Virus record (IMG/VR): IMGVR_UViG_3300049460_000384
Span: 1 to 32,271 of that record
Length of the DNA: 32,271 bases
Strand: one strand, 5' to 3'
DNA from: a virus
Shown piece after piece: positions 21,908 through 30,882 of the stretch; position 1 is the stretch's first letter, and every line of letters starts with the position of its first letter. The notes under the pieces were generated by a model. That model made no database searches. It was not told the DNA's origin and worked only from the letters and a program-made list of their open reading frames with translations. The position numbers and the translations under genes were made by a program.

Positions 21908-22263
21908 TGATGTATCTGGGGATGAACCGGGATACCGGCGAAGCTATTACCGATATTGACCATATCCGCCAGTCGGTGCGTGACATTCTGATTACGCCGG
22001 AGGGTAGCAGGGTGGCCAGGCGCGAATACGGTTCGCTTTTATCTGTGCTGATTGACCAGCCACAAAACGATGTGGTGCGCCTGCAGGTCATGGCGGCCAC
22101 CTATTCGGCCCTCAGTCGATGGGAGCCACGTATCCGGCTTGATACGGTGAACCTGACGACTGATTTTGATGGCTCAATGCAGGTTGAGATTGCCGGGCAG
22201 CGCGATGACGGCTCACCTGTTTCTATGTCGGTATCAACGGGGGTTAACAGTGGCAGTAATTGA
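21907..22263 (+). CDS. W: Baseplate wedge protein gpW (gp25-like)
   Basis: 118 aa (P2 gpW 115) of the T4 gp25-like lysozyme-fold family: DIDHIRQSVRDILITPEGSRVARREYGS, then LIDQPQ and RLDTVNL. It forms the inner baseplate wedge and contacts the sheath. The start overlaps the V stop (TGATGATG); two successive ATGs are possible. Confidence 0.95.
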   Translation: MMYLGMNRDTGEAITDIDHIRQSVRDILITPEGSRVARREYGSLLSVLIDQPQNDVVRLQVMAATYSALSRWEPRIRLDTVNLTTDFDGSMQVEIAGQRDDGSPVSMSVSTGVNSGSN

Positions 22264-23164
22264 TTTATCACAACTACCCGCGCCGCAGGTTGTCCAGGTA
22301 CCGGATTTTGAGGTGCTGCTGGCTGACCGTAAAGAGGCGCTGATCGGACTTTATCCGGTGGATAAACAGGAAGCAGTGCGCCGGGTGCTGGCGCTGGAAT
22401 CCGATCCGCAGGTCAAAACCCTGCAGGAAAACGTCTATCGCGAAATCCTGCTCTTGCAGCGGATTAATGAGGCGGCGCAGGCGGTGATGGTTGCCTATGC
22501 CCTCAACAGCGATCTGGACCAGTTGGCAGCCAACTACAACGTATCCCGCCTGACCATCACGCCTGCTGATACCGATGCCGTGCCGCCGGTGGATGCCGTA
22601 ATGGAGTCGGACGACGATCTGCGTCTCAGGGTGCCAAATGCTTTTGAAGGTTTATCCGTGGCCGGGCCAACGGCGGCCTACGAGTTTTACGCCAAGAGCG
22701 CGGACGGGCGAGTGGCGGACGTGTCGGCCACCAGTCCGTCACCGGCGCAGGTGCTGATCACCGTGCTGAGCCGTGAGGGTGACGGCACGGCATCCGCTGA
22801 TCTGCTGAGCATTGTCGATAAGGCGCTGAATGCAGAAACCGTCAGGCCGGTGGCGGACAGGGTGACGACTCAGGGGGCAGAGATTTTCAGTTACAGCGTG
22901 GATGCCCGGCTGCATCTCTTTGACGGCGTGACGGCCGGGCCGTGTCTGGCCGCAGCGAATACTGCGCTTGCCGCCTATCTGACTGAGCAGGGCAGGCTGG
23001 GGCGCAGCGTGCGGAGGGAATCCTACGGCGCGGTGCTGCGCGTGGCCGGTGTTGACTGGGTGGAAGTTATCGAACCTGCAGCGGACATCATCATGGACCG
23101 CACGCAGACCGGTTACTGCACAGAAACGGCGGTAACCGTTGCAGATCAGGAGGATGCGGGGTGA
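22250..23164 (+). CDS. J: Baseplate wedge protein gpJ
   Basis: 304 aa (P2 gpJ 302), Baseplate_J family. The start is GTG 22250 (VAVIDLSQLPAPQVV, read as Met), because the P2 N-terminus MPQIIDLSQLPAPDVV aligns there; it overlaps W by 14 bases. Conserved blocks are LAERKEALIGLYP-like residues at about 20-32 and a glycine-rich middle around RVPNAFEGLSVAGPTAAYEFYAKSADGRVADV. It forms the periphery of the baseplate that holds the fibre. Confidence 0.95.
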   Translation: MAVIDLSQLPAPQVVQVPDFEVLLADRKEALIGLYPVDKQEAVRRVLALESDPQVKTLQENVYREILLLQRINEAAQAVMVAYALNSDLDQLAANYNVSRLTITPADTDAVPPVDAVMESDDDLRLRVPNAFEGLSVAGPTAAYEFYAKSADGRVADVSATSPSPAQVLITVLSREGDGTASADLLSIVDKALNAETVRPVADRVTTQGAEIFSYSVDARLHLFDGVTAGPCLAAANTALAAYLTEQGRLGRSVRRESYGAVLRVAGVDWVEVIEPAADIIMDRTQTGYCTETAVTVADQEDAG

Positions 23165-23775
23165 GTCTGAATAACAGCCTGATGCCGCCGGGATCGTCCA
23201 CGCTTGAGCGACGAATGGCGGAGGCGTGCAGCGGGATTTCAGGTATTGAGGTGCCGCTGCGTGACCTGTGGAATCCGGCCACCTGCCCGGTGCTGTTTCT
23301 GCCGTATCTCGCCTGGGCGTTTTCGGTGGACCGCTGGGATGAAAGCTGGGCGGAAAGCGTCAAGCGCCGGGTGGTGCTGGATGCGTTTTATATCCATCAG
23401 CATAAAGGCACAACCAGCGCCATCCGCCGCGTGGTGGAACCGTTCGGCTTTCTCATTCGCATTATTGAGTGGTGGCAAACCGGTGAGGCACCCGGCACGT
23501 TCCGTCTGGATATCGGCGTGCAGGACCAGGGCATTACCGAAGAAACCTATCAGGAGCTGGAGCGGCTGATCGGCGATGCCAAGCCATGTAGCCGCCATAT
23601 GCTGGGGATGTCCATCAATCTGCAGGTTGACGGCCAGATGCGCGTGGCGGCTGCCAGCTATGACGGTGACGACATGACCGTTTATCCCTACACCCCGGAA
23701 ATTATCTCCGTCAGCGGCACCGTTTACGGCGGCGCGGCGGTTCACGTTATCGATCTGCTGGAAGTGGGACCATGA
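23161..23775 (+). CDS. I: Tail protein gpI
   Basis: 204 aa (P2 gpI 176), baseplate protein joining wedge and tail fibre. Recognised by PGSSTLERRMAEAC..., RDLWNPATCPVLFLPYLAWAFSVDRWDESW and HKGTTSAIRRVVEPFGF. It starts with GTG 23161, overlapping the J stop (GTGA). The C-terminal 30 residues (TPEIISVSGTVYGGAAVHVIDLLEVGP) extend beyond P2 gpI. It overlaps H by four bases (ATGA). Confidence 0.95.
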   Translation: MSLNNSLMPPGSSTLERRMAEACSGISGIEVPLRDLWNPATCPVLFLPYLAWAFSVDRWDESWAESVKRRVVLDAFYIHQHKGTTSAIRRVVEPFGFLIRIIEWWQTGEAPGTFRLDIGVQDQGITEETYQELERLIGDAKPCSRHMLGMSINLQVDGQMRVAAASYDGDDMTVYPYTPEIISVSGTVYGGAAVHVIDLLEVGP

Positions 23776-24833
23776 CACAAAAATATTATGCCATCGTGAC
23801 TAACCTCGGCGCGGCGAAGATTGCGAATGCCGCCGCGCTGGGCACCAAACTGAACATTACCCAGATGGCCGTGGGTGACGGGAACGGGTCACTGCCAACG
23901 CCCACCGCAACACAAACGGCGCTGGTACATGAGAACCGGCGGGCAGCAATCAATGCGCTCAGCGTCGATCCGGCGAACGCCAGCCAGATTGTCGCGGAGC
24001 AGATTATTCCCGAAACGGATGGGGGATTCTGGATCCGTGAGATGGGGCTGTTTTCCGAGGACGGCACGCTGATTGCCGTGTGCAATACGCCGGAGACCTA
24101 CAAGCCAGCGCTGCAGGAGGGAAGCGGGCGCACGCAGACCGTCCGCATGATCCTGATAGTGAACAGTACAGATGCTATTACGCTAAAAATTGACCCGGCA
24201 GTGGTGCTGGCAACGCGTAGGTACGTGGATGAAACTATCCTCACAGTCAGGCAGTACGCTGAAAAACTTGTGGCAGACCACGCGGCGGAAGCTAATCCCC
24301 ATAGTCAGTATCTCCAGACAGCAAATGCACTAAGTGAAGTTAAAGCTGCGGGTAAAACGGCCGACGCGCTGGCTAACCTCGGCCTGGGTGCTGGCTCTGC
24401 GCTGCCCGCAGGCGTCCCTGTGCCGTGGCCCCTGGCTGCAGCGCCTGATGGCTGGCTGAAATGTAATGGTGCCTCGTTCAGCGCCACCGCCTACCCGGTT
24501 CTGGCTAAAGCCTATCCCTCACTTAAGCTGCCGGATCTGCGGGCAGAATTCATCCGTGGCTGGGATGACGGGCGAGGGGCAGACAGCGGACGCACCTTAT
24601 TGAGCACCCAGACGGACGCGTTACAGAATCACGGTCACCGCACCATCAGGCTCCGCTTTGTTGGCGGGGCCGGGAGCAATTTTGCAATCCCTGATGGTAG
24701 TTCTGATTTTACGGGCGATGCTGATTTAGTCGGGGACGTGTCCACGCGTAACTTCAGTGGCGGGGCTGCGCGTGTTGCACCTGAAACGCGCCCACGCAAC
24801 GTTGCATTTAACTACATCGTAAGGGCTGCATAA
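23772..24833 (+). CDS. H: Short tail fibre protein gpH with collar domain
   Basis: 353 aa, much shorter than P2 gpH (669). The first 150 residues are the conserved P2 fibre anchor (KYYAIVTNLGAAKIANAAALG..., AVGDGNGSLPTP, GGFWIREMGLF). A short shaft then joins the phage tail collar domain (PVPWPLAAAPDGWLKCNGASFSATAYPVLAKAYP, KLPDLRAEFIRGWDDGRG) and a terminal HGH...PETRPRNVAFNYIV tip. The repetitive shaft of P2 is absent, so the fibre should be short. It determines host binding. It ends overlapping G by one base. Confidence 0.93.
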   Translation: MTQKYYAIVTNLGAAKIANAAALGTKLNITQMAVGDGNGSLPTPTATQTALVHENRRAAINALSVDPANASQIVAEQIIPETDGGFWIREMGLFSEDGTLIAVCNTPETYKPALQEGSGRTQTVRMILIVNSTDAITLKIDPAVVLATRRYVDETILTVRQYAEKLVADHAAEANPHSQYLQTANALSEVKAAGKTADALANLGLGAGSALPAGVPVPWPLAAAPDGWLKCNGASFSATAYPVLAKAYPSLKLPDLRAEFIRGWDDGRGADSGRTLLSTQTDALQNHGHRTIRLRFVGGAGSNFAIPDGSSDFTGDADLVGDVSTRNFSGGAARVAPETRPRNVAFNYIVRAA

Positions 24834-25423
24834 TGGGCAAGGTAACGCTTGATAAAAATGGACTCGCAAAATCGGCCGGCACACTGACGATTTACAACTT
24901 TGACGCGGTAAGCGGCGAATTTACCGGCTCCACCGATGAATTTCTTGTGCCGGGTGTCGGTCTGCCTGCCAATGCCTGCACGTCTGCGCCGCCATCATTG
25001 GACGCAGGTCAGGTAGCGATTTTCCGCAATGGCGAGTGGGTAACGGAACCGGATCACCGTGGCGAAACGGTTTATTCAGAGGCTGATGGTTCTGAAGTCA
25101 TGGTTACCGAAACGGGGGACTATCCCACTGGCACCACGACACTTAAGCCGTCCTCGGATTTTGACGCATGGGACGGTAAAAAGTGGGTAACGGACACGGA
25201 TGCCCGGCGTGTCGCGAATGTTGCTGAGGCCGCACGACACAAGGCGGAGTTAATCAGCCAGGCGAACAGCACCACGCAGGCATGGCAGACGCAGCTTTCA
25301 CTGGGCATTATCACTGAGACGGACAGGGCTTCGCTGACAGTGTGGATGAAGTATATCCAGATGGTCCAGACGGTTGATGTTTCAGCCGCCCCCGATATTA
25401 GCTGGCCGCAGATGCCAGCATAA
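24833..25423 (+). CDS. G: Tail fibre assembly chaperone gpG (Tfa-like)
   Basis: 196 aa, longer than P2 gpG (175). The C-terminal half carries the Tfa pattern: [14 protein letters not shown], then the helical [43 protein letters not shown] and the end [10 protein letters not shown]. Chaperones of this type fold the cognate fibre tip. It is the last gene of the V operon and precedes a strong terminator. Fibre and chaperone usually recombine as a unit. Confidence 0.92.
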   Translation: MGKVTLDKNGLAKSAGTLTIYNFDAVSGEFTGSTDEFLVPGVGLPANACTSAPPSLDAGQVAIFRNGEWVTEPDHRGETVYSEADGSEVMVTETGDYPTGTTTLKPSSDFDAWDGKKWVTDTDARRVANVAEAARHKAELISQANSTTQAWQTQLSLGIITETDRASLTVWMKYIQMVQTVDVSAAPDISWPQMPA

Positions 25424-25428
25424 CCATC

Positions 25429-25455
25429 AGGCCCGTTAGCGGGCCTGTTTTGTTT
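25429..25455 (+). terminator. Terminator of the V-to-G operon
   Basis: AGGCCCG (25429-25435), loop TTAG and CGGGCCT (25440-25446), followed by GTTTTGTTT, form a strong intrinsic terminator directly after G. The T-rich tail runs into the Ogr-type dyad of the next operon. Confidence 0.88.
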
Positions 25456-25473
25456 GTACTACTTACCACACAA
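25454..25473 (+). promoter_or_regulatory. Ogr-type activator site of the FI (tail) late promoter
   Basis: TTGT (25454-25457), N12 and ACAA (25470-25473) is the third copy of the dyad in a late-promoter position. The centre is 80 bases upstream of the FI start, and a -10-like CATAGC lies near 25510-25515. It would drive FI to D and read on into ogr. Confidence 0.72.
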
Positions 25474-25542
25474 CTGCAACCGAGTGCAGTACCCCGCCTG
25501 ACCTTTCACCATAGCGAAACCCCTTATCAGGAGATTCGTTTC

Positions 25543-26715
25543 ATGGCGCAAGATTATCACCACGGCGTGCGCGTTGAGGAAATCAACGAAGGCACCCGAA
25601 CCATCACCACCGTCAGCACGGCAATCGTGGGCATGGTCTGCACCGGCGATGATGCCGATGCGGCAATGTTTCCGCTAAATAAGCCCGTGCTGGTTACTGA
25701 CGTACTGACCGCCAGCGGCAAGGCCGGGGAATCCGGCACGCTGGCCCGTTCACTGGATGCGATTGCCGACCAGGCTAAACCCGTCACCGTGATTGTGCGC
25801 GTGGCGCAGGGCGAAACCGAAGCGGAAACCACAACCAATATCATCGGCGGCGTGACGACTGACGGCAAACGCACCGGCATGAAAGCGCTGCTGGCCGCGC
25901 AGGCGCAGCTGGGCGTTAAGCCGCGCATTCTTGGCGTGCCGGGGCATGACACGCAGGCGGTGGCCACCGAGCTGCTGTCCGTGGCGCAGAGCCTGCGCGG
26001 CTTTGCCTATCTGGCGGCGTATGGCTGTAAAACCGTTGAAGACGCGATTGCCTACCGCGACAACTTCAGCCAGCGCGAAGGGATGCTTATCTGGCCGGAT
26101 TTCATCAACTTTGACACCGTGACCAGTGCGGACGCAACGGCCTACGCCACCGCCCGTGCGCTGGGCCTGCGCGCCAAAATTGACGAGCAGACCGGCTGGC
26201 ACAAAACCCTGTCTAACGTGGGCGTGAACGGCGTCACCGGCATTTCCGCCGATGTGTTCTGGGATTTGCAGGATCCGGCCACCGATGCGGGCCTGCTGAA
26301 CAAGAACGACATCACCACGCTTATCCGCAAGGACGGCTTTCGCTTCTGGGGTTCCCGCTGCCTCAGTGACGATCCGCTGTTTGCCTTTGAGAACTACACA
26401 CGCACCGCGCAGGTTCTGGCCGACACGATGGCTGAAGCACACATGTGGGCTGTGGATGGCCCGCTTAACCCGTCACTGGCCCGCGACATCATTGAAGGTA
26501 TCCGCGCCAAAATGCGCCAGCTGGTTAACCAGGGTTATCTCATTGGCGGTGACTGCTGGCTGGACGAAAGCGTGAATACCAAAGACACGCTGAAAGCAGG
26601 CCAGCTGCTGATCGATTACGACTACACGCCGGTGCCACCGCTGGAAAACCTGCTGCTGCGCCAGCGTATTACTGACCAGTATCTGGTGAACTTTGCCAGC
26701 CGCGTCAGCGCATAA
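25543..26715 (+). CDS. FI: Tail sheath protein gpFI
   Basis: 390-aa contractile sheath protein; P2 FI is 396 aa. The start at ATG 25543 gives [19 protein letters not shown], which matches the P2 N-terminus MSDFHHGVTVLEINEGTR; the frame is open upstream but without homology. AGGAG at 25529-25533 precedes it. Diagnostic blocks include [40 protein letters not shown] and [23 protein letters not shown]. It is the first gene of the tail operon. Confidence 0.97.
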   Translation: MAQDYHHGVRVEEINEGTRTITTVSTAIVGMVCTGDDADAAMFPLNKPVLVTDVLTASGKAGESGTLARSLDAIADQAKPVTVIVRVAQGETEAETTTNIIGGVTTDGKRTGMKALLAAQAQLGVKPRILGVPGHDTQAVATELLSVAQSLRGFAYLAAYGCKTVEDAIAYRDNFSQREGMLIWPDFINFDTVTSADATAYATARALGLRAKIDEQTGWHKTLSNVGVNGVTGISADVFWDLQDPATDAGLLNKNDITTLIRKDGFRFWGSRCLSDDPLFAFENYTRTAQVLADTMAEAHMWAVDGPLNPSLARDIIEGIRAKMRQLVNQGYLIGGDCWLDESVNTKDTLKAGQLLIDYDYTPVPPLENLLLRQRITDQYLVNFASRVSA

Positions 26716-26727
26716 GGAGACGGAAAC

Positions 26728-27243
26728 ATGGCCTTACCCCGCAAGCTTAAGCACCTGAACCTGTTTAACGCCGGAAACAACTGGATGGGCATCGTGGAGT
26801 CCGTGACGCTGCCGAAATTCACCCGCAAGTTTGAAAAATACCGTGGCGGCGGGATGCCCGGCGCGGTGGATATCGATATGGGGCTGGATGACGGCGCGCT
26901 GGACACGGAATTCAGCATTGGCGGCACCGAACTGCTGCTGTTCAAGCAGCTGGGAGCCACCACCGTGGACGGTATCCAGCTGCGTTTTACCGGGTCCATT
27001 CAGCGCGATGACACCGCTGAAGTGCAGGCCGTTGAGCTGGTCGTTCGTGGCCGCCACAAGGAGGTGGACTCCGGCGAATGGAAATCGGGCGAATCCAGCA
27101 CCACCAAAGTATCCGGCACCAACAGCTACGCCAAGCTGACCATTAACGGCGAGGTGCTCTACGAGGTTGACCTGGTGAACATGGTCGAAATCGTGGGCGG
27201 CGTGGATATGCTGGAAGCACACCGCAACGCACTCGGCCTCTGA
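26728..27243 (+). CDS. FII: Tail tube protein gpFII
   Basis: 171 aa; P2 FII is 172 aa. It polymerises into the inner tail tube around the tape measure. Diagnostic text: ALPRKLKHLNLFNAGNNWMGIVESVTLPKFTRKFEKYRGGGMPGAVDIDMG. It follows FI after 12 bases with AAGGAG (26714-26719) as ribosome site. Tube and sheath genes next to each other are a constant feature of this phage group. Confidence 0.97.
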   Translation: MALPRKLKHLNLFNAGNNWMGIVESVTLPKFTRKFEKYRGGGMPGAVDIDMGLDDGALDTEFSIGGTELLLFKQLGATTVDGIQLRFTGSIQRDDTAEVQAVELVVRGRHKEVDSGEWKSGESSTTKVSGTNSYAKLTINGEVLYEVDLVNMVEIVGGVDMLEAHRNALGL

Positions 27244-27249
27244 TTACTC

Positions 27250-27269
27250 CGGCAGGTGAAACCCTGCCG
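27250..27269 (+). repeat. Hairpin between FII and E
   Basis: CGGCAGG (27250-27256), TGAAAC and CCTGCCG (27263-27269) form a perfect seven-pair stem-loop just after the FII stop. No T-run follows. It could partially terminate or protect the abundant FI-FII message from 3' decay, lowering expression of E onward. Confidence 0.55.
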
Positions 27270-27301
27270 CTTATTCCCACTGAATTCAGGAACTGAACAA
27301 C

Positions 27302-27625
27302 ATGGCTAAAGACGCTGAACAGGCGGTAACCCTGCCGCTGCAAAAAATCGTTGTGCTGGATACGCCTATCCAGCGCGGCAAAGAAACCATCACCCAGGTC
27401 ACCCTGCGTAAGCCCCAGTCCGGTTCGCTGCGCGGCACCCGTCTGCAGGCGCTGATGGATATGGACGTCAACGCGATGATGGTTGTGCTCCCGCGTATTT
27501 CCGTGCCTGCGCTACAGCCGCACGAAATCAATGAAATGGACCCTGCCGATCTGCTTTTGCTGTCGGTTGAGGTGGTGACTTTTTTGTTGCCGAAGTCGGT
27601 GACGTCGGATTTCCAGACGGCCTGA
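27302..27625 (+). CDS. E: Tail protein gpE (tape-measure chaperone, short form)
   Basis: 107 aa (P2 gpE 91), the counterpart of lambda gpG. It is a chaperone for the tape measure rather than a virion part. Segments TPIQRGKETITQVTLRKPQSGSLRG and LPRISVPALQPHEINEMDPADLLLLS are typical. Near its end lies the slippery sequence that yields the longer E+E' product. Its stop at 27623-27625 comes 13 codons after the slip site. Confidence 0.93.
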   Translation: MAKDAEQAVTLPLQKIVVLDTPIQRGKETITQVTLRKPQSGSLRGTRLQALMDMDVNAMMVVLPRISVPALQPHEINEMDPADLLLLSVEVVTFLLPKSVTSDFQTA

Positions 27626-27762
27626 CGGTAGACGATCTGGTGGCAGACATCGCCACCGTATTTCACTGGCCGCCCTCCGTAACGGAGAACATGCCACTGA
27701 CGGAGGTGCTGGAGTGGCGGCACAGGGCAGTTTTACGCAGCGGAGCCGGTGACGATGAGTGA
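27302..27762 (+). CDS. E': gpE+E' translational frameshift product
   Basis: A -1 shift at T-TTT-TTG (27580-27586) moves ribosomes from the E frame to the frame beginning at 27586. The fused protein continues VAEVGDVGFPDGLTVDDLV... to a TGA at 27760-27762, about 153 aa in total (P2 E+E' 142). The extension contains ATVFHWPPSVTENMPLTEVLEWRHRA, typical of the E' (lambda gpGT-like) domain. E' has no start of its own and overlaps the T start. The shift efficiency cannot be read from the sequence. Confidence 0.88.
27580..27586 (+). other. Slippery heptamer for programmed -1 frameshift
   Basis: Six T followed by G, read in the E frame as xxT TTT TTG, is the same slippery heptamer used in P2 E/E'. 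Both tRNAs can re-pair with TTT after moving back one base. The -1 frame stays open to 27762 and encodes the conserved E' domain. Confidence 0.88.
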
Positions 27763-30400
27763 TACAAACCTGCGTCTGCAGGTGGTTCTCAACGCGGTGG
27801 ATAAAATCACCCGTCCTTTCAAAAATGCGCAGGCTGGCTCTAAGGAGCTGGCCGCCGCACTTAAGGCCAGCAAAGACGGCCTGAAATCCCTGAACGAGCA
27901 GGCCGGGCGCATTGACGGCTTTCGCAAGACGCGCTCCCAGCTTGCCATCACGGAAAAGAATCTGGCAACCGCCCGGCATGAGGCCGCACAGCTGGCGACC
28001 CAGTTTGCCGCGACCAACAAACCCACGGCGCAGCAGGCCAGGCTGCTGTCACAGGCTAAGGGGCGCGCCAGCGAACTGCAGCAGGCTTATAACGGGCTGC
28101 GTCTGTCGGTGCAGCGCCAGCGCGAGGCACTTACCACTGCGGGAATTGACACCAAACAGCTGAGCGCGGCGCAGCGCCGACTCAGAACGGACGCTGACGG
28201 TGCCAGCGCGGCGATTGAGCGCCAGCAGGCGCAGCTGCGTAAGCTGGGCGAACGGCAGCAGAAGCTGAGCGCCATCCGGGCGCGGCATGACAAATCGATG
28301 GAGCTGCGCAATAACCTCGCCGGGAACGGGGCGGGCATGGTTGCCACCGGCGTGACAACCGGGATGACGATGATGGCCCCGGTCAGGGCTTACGCAGAAT
28401 CAGAGGATGCCTCCACGCAGCTGGCCGCGTCCATGATGGGGCCGGGGGCCAAAGTGCTGCCGGAGTTTGAGAAAATCAACAAGCTGGCGGTGGGCCTGGG
28501 CGACAAGCTGCCCGGCACAACGGCGGACTTTCAGAACATGATGACCATGCTGCGGCGTCAGGGCATGAGCGCACAGTCAATCCTGGGCGGGCTGGGTGAG
28601 GCAACGGCGTATCTGGGCGTTCAGCTGAAGATGGCGCCCACTGATGCGGCGGAATTTGCCGCCAAGCTGCAGGACGCCACGCAGACCAGCGAAAAGGACA
28701 TGATGGCCCTGACCGACATTATCCAGAAGGGATTCTATGCCGGTGTCGATCCGGGAAACATGCTGCAGGGCTATGCAAAAATCGGCAGCGCCATGGACAT
28801 CATCAAGCAGAAAGGGCTGGAGGCTTCAAAAACCTTTGCGCCGCTGCTGGTCATGGCCGATCAGTCCAGCATGGCGGGCGAGTCTGCCGGTAACGCCTAC
28901 CGCAAGGTGTTTCAGGGCATGATGGACGCCGACAAGATGAAGGGCGTAAACAGCGACCTGAAAGGCACCGGCGTGAAGTTTGACTTCACGAACGGCAAGG
29001 GCGAGTTCGGCGGCATCGATAAGATGTATCAGCAGCTGGCACAGCTTAAAAGCCTGAGCACCCAGAAGCGGCTCACAACCCTGAAGGATATGTTTGGCGA
29101 TGACGCGGAGACGCTGCAGGTGCTGAACATCATGATTTCCAAGGGCGTGGAGGGCTACCGGGAAACGGCGTCCAAGCTTGAAAATCAGGCGTCCCTGCGT
29201 GAGCGCGTCAATGCGTCACTTAACACCCTGGGCAACAAATGGGAAGCGGCCACCGGTTCGTTTACCAACGCAATGGCCGCCATTGGTGAAACCGTCGCGC
29301 CGGACCTCAAGCGGCTGTCTGACTGGCTGGGCGACCTTGCCACCTCGCTGGGTAATTTTGTGAAGCAGCACCCGCAGCTGACCGCCGGGCTGTTTAAGCT
29401 TGGCGCGGCGTTTGCCATAGCGGCCAGTGCCGTGGGCGTGCTGTCGCTGGCCGCTGCCGCCATTCTTGGCCCGCTGGCCCTGTTGCGCCTGAGCTGTGGC
29501 GTGCTGGGTATCAAAACCGTCAGCGCGTTCACCCTTATCCGGGGGGCGATTGGCCTGATGGGCAACGGCATCTTATGGCTGGGCCGACTAATGCTGGCGA
29601 ACCCGATTCTGGCGGTTATTGGTCTGATTGCCGCCGGGGCGCTGCTTATCTGGCAGAACTGGGACACGCTGGGGCCGAAGCTTGCCGCGTTATGGGATGG
29701 CATCAGCACCAAGGTCAGCGCCGTATGGGACGCCATCAGGACTTACATCAGTTCAAAGTGGAGTGAAATTGTTGCTGACGTGCAGGCGCTGCCGGCCCGT
29801 TTTCAGGAGGCCGGTTCGCAGATGATTGACGGGCTGATGGCGGGGATAAGCGCGAAGTGGGAGGGGCTTAAAAGCAAGCTTTCATCCCTGACCAGCTATC
29901 TGCCTGACTGGATGAAACCGGGTGAGGCCTCGCCGGTGATGCCGGGCGCGCCGGGCAAGAGTCCGGGATCGGCAACGGGGTTTGCGGGGCTGTATGACAG
30001 CGGCGGCTTTATTCCCGCCGGTAAGTTCGGGATTGCGGGCGAGAACGGACCGGAGCTTGTGAACGGTCCGGCCAGGATCACCAGCCGCAGGCGCACCGCA
30101 TCACTGGCCGCGTCCGCCGCGCTGGCGATGGGGCTGGCAGGGACACCGGCCGCAGCACGGCCACTGCATCCTATGAGCCTGCCCGCTAAGGCACAACCGG
30201 CGGGTGCCACCGGCGGCGTAATGTCTGCCGGAGCGGCTGCCCCGGTGCATAACAGCTATGCATTCACCATCGTGCAGCAGCCGGGCGAAAGCCATCAGAG
30301 TGTGGTGGATGAGGTGATGCGCCGGATTGAAGAAAAAGAGCGGCAGGCACAGGCCCGCGCGCGCAGTTCCTACAGTGACCGGGGAGGGTTTGAATCATGA
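27755..30400 (+). CDS. T: Tail tape measure protein gpT
   Basis: 881-aa tape measure; P2 gpT is 815 aa, so a somewhat longer tail is expected. The N-terminal 180 residues are coiled coil (SKELAAALKASKDGLKSLNEQ..., QRQREALTTAGIDTKQL). A TP901-type tape-measure core follows (AAEFAAKLQDATQTSEKDMMALTDIIQKGFYAG), and hydrophobic segments lie near residues 545-580 and 605-635. A GTG six bases upstream (27749) is also in frame, but ATG 27755 (MSDTNLRLQVVLNAVDK) matches the P2 N-terminus. The start overlaps the E' end. Confidence 0.96.
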   Translation: MSDTNLRLQVVLNAVDKITRPFKNAQAGSKELAAALKASKDGLKSLNEQAGRIDGFRKTRSQLAITEKNLATARHEAAQLATQFAATNKPTAQQARLLSQAKGRASELQQAYNGLRLSVQRQREALTTAGIDTKQLSAAQRRLRTDADGASAAIERQQAQLRKLGERQQKLSAIRARHDKSMELRNNLAGNGAGMVATGVTTGMTMMAPVRAYAESEDASTQLAASMMGPGAKVLPEFEKINKLAVGLGDKLPGTTADFQNMMTMLRRQGMSAQSILGGLGEATAYLGVQLKMAPTDAAEFAAKLQDATQTSEKDMMALTDIIQKGFYAGVDPGNMLQGYAKIGSAMDIIKQKGLEASKTFAPLLVMADQSSMAGESAGNAYRKVFQGMMDADKMKGVNSDLKGTGVKFDFTNGKGEFGGIDKMYQQLAQLKSLSTQKRLTTLKDMFGDDAETLQVLNIMISKGVEGYRETASKLENQASLRERVNASLNTLGNKWEAATGSFTNAMAAIGETVAPDLKRLSDWLGDLATSLGNFVKQHPQLTAGLFKLGAAFAIAASAVGVLSLAAAAILGPLALLRLSCGVLGIKTVSAFTLIRGAIGLMGNGILWLGRLMLANPILAVIGLIAAGALLIWQNWDTLGPKLAALWDGISTKVSAVWDAIRTYISSKWSEIVADVQALPARFQEAGSQMIDGLMAGISAKWEGLKSKLSSLTSYLPDWMKPGEASPVMPGAPGKSPGSATGFAGLYDSGGFIPAGKFGIAGENGPELVNGPARITSRRRTASLAASAALAMGLAGTPAAARPLHPMSLPAKAQPAGATGGVMSAGAAAPVHNSYAFTIVQQPGESHQSVVDEVMRRIEEKERQAQARARSSYSDRGGFES

Positions 30401-30882
30401 TGATGACGCTGGGGCTGTTTGTTTTCATGCTGAAAACTGCCCCCTATCAGCAGCTGCAACACCAGCGCAGCTGGCGGTTTCCGACAAACAGCCGGGTGGG
30501 TGTCCGTCCGTCAATGCAGTTTCTGGGGCCGGATAACGACACCATCACGCTGACGGGCGTTCTGTTGCCTGAAATGACCGGTGGCCGCCTGACGCTGTTC
30601 GCGCTGGAGCAGATTGCGGAGCTTGGCCGCGCGTGGCCGCTGATCGAGGGCAGCGGGGCAATTTACGGCATGTTTGTTATCGAGAGCGTGAATAAAACCA
30701 GTACTGAGTTTTTCAGTAACGGCGCGTGCAGGCGCATCGAGTTTACGCTTACGCTCAGGCGAACGGATGAATCACTGCGCGAGATGTTTGGCAGCCTGAG
30801 CGACCAGCTAACGGCGATGCAAAGCGCGGCAACCGGCGCGGCGGGCAGGCTTAATTCTGCCGTGGGAGGGCTGCTGCAATGA
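30397..30882 (+). CDS. U: Tail protein gpU
   Basis: 161 aa; P2 gpU is 159 aa. Tail assembly protein with the conserved start LGLFVFMLKTAPYQQLQHQRSWRFPTNSRVGVRPSMQFLGPDNDTITLTGVL. It overlaps T and D by four bases each (ATGA), so the three are coupled. Confidence 0.96.
   Translation: MMMTLGLFVFMLKTAPYQQLQHQRSWRFPTNSRVGVRPSMQFLGPDNDTITLTGVLLPEMTGGRLTLFALEQIAELGRAWPLIEGSGAIYGMFVIESVNKTSTEFFSNGACRRIEFTLTLRRTDESLREMFGSLSDQLTAMQSAATGAAGRLNSAVGGLLQ

Noticed and set aside
25450-25542. Upstream extension of FI to 25450
   Set aside because: That stretch contains the terminator tail and the Ogr dyad and has no similarity to sheath proteins; ATG 25543 matches the P2 start.
25750-26442. A 230-aa minus-strand frame opposite FI
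   Set aside because: The sheath protein on the plus strand is certain, and the antisense product is a composition artefact rich in His, Arg and Gly.
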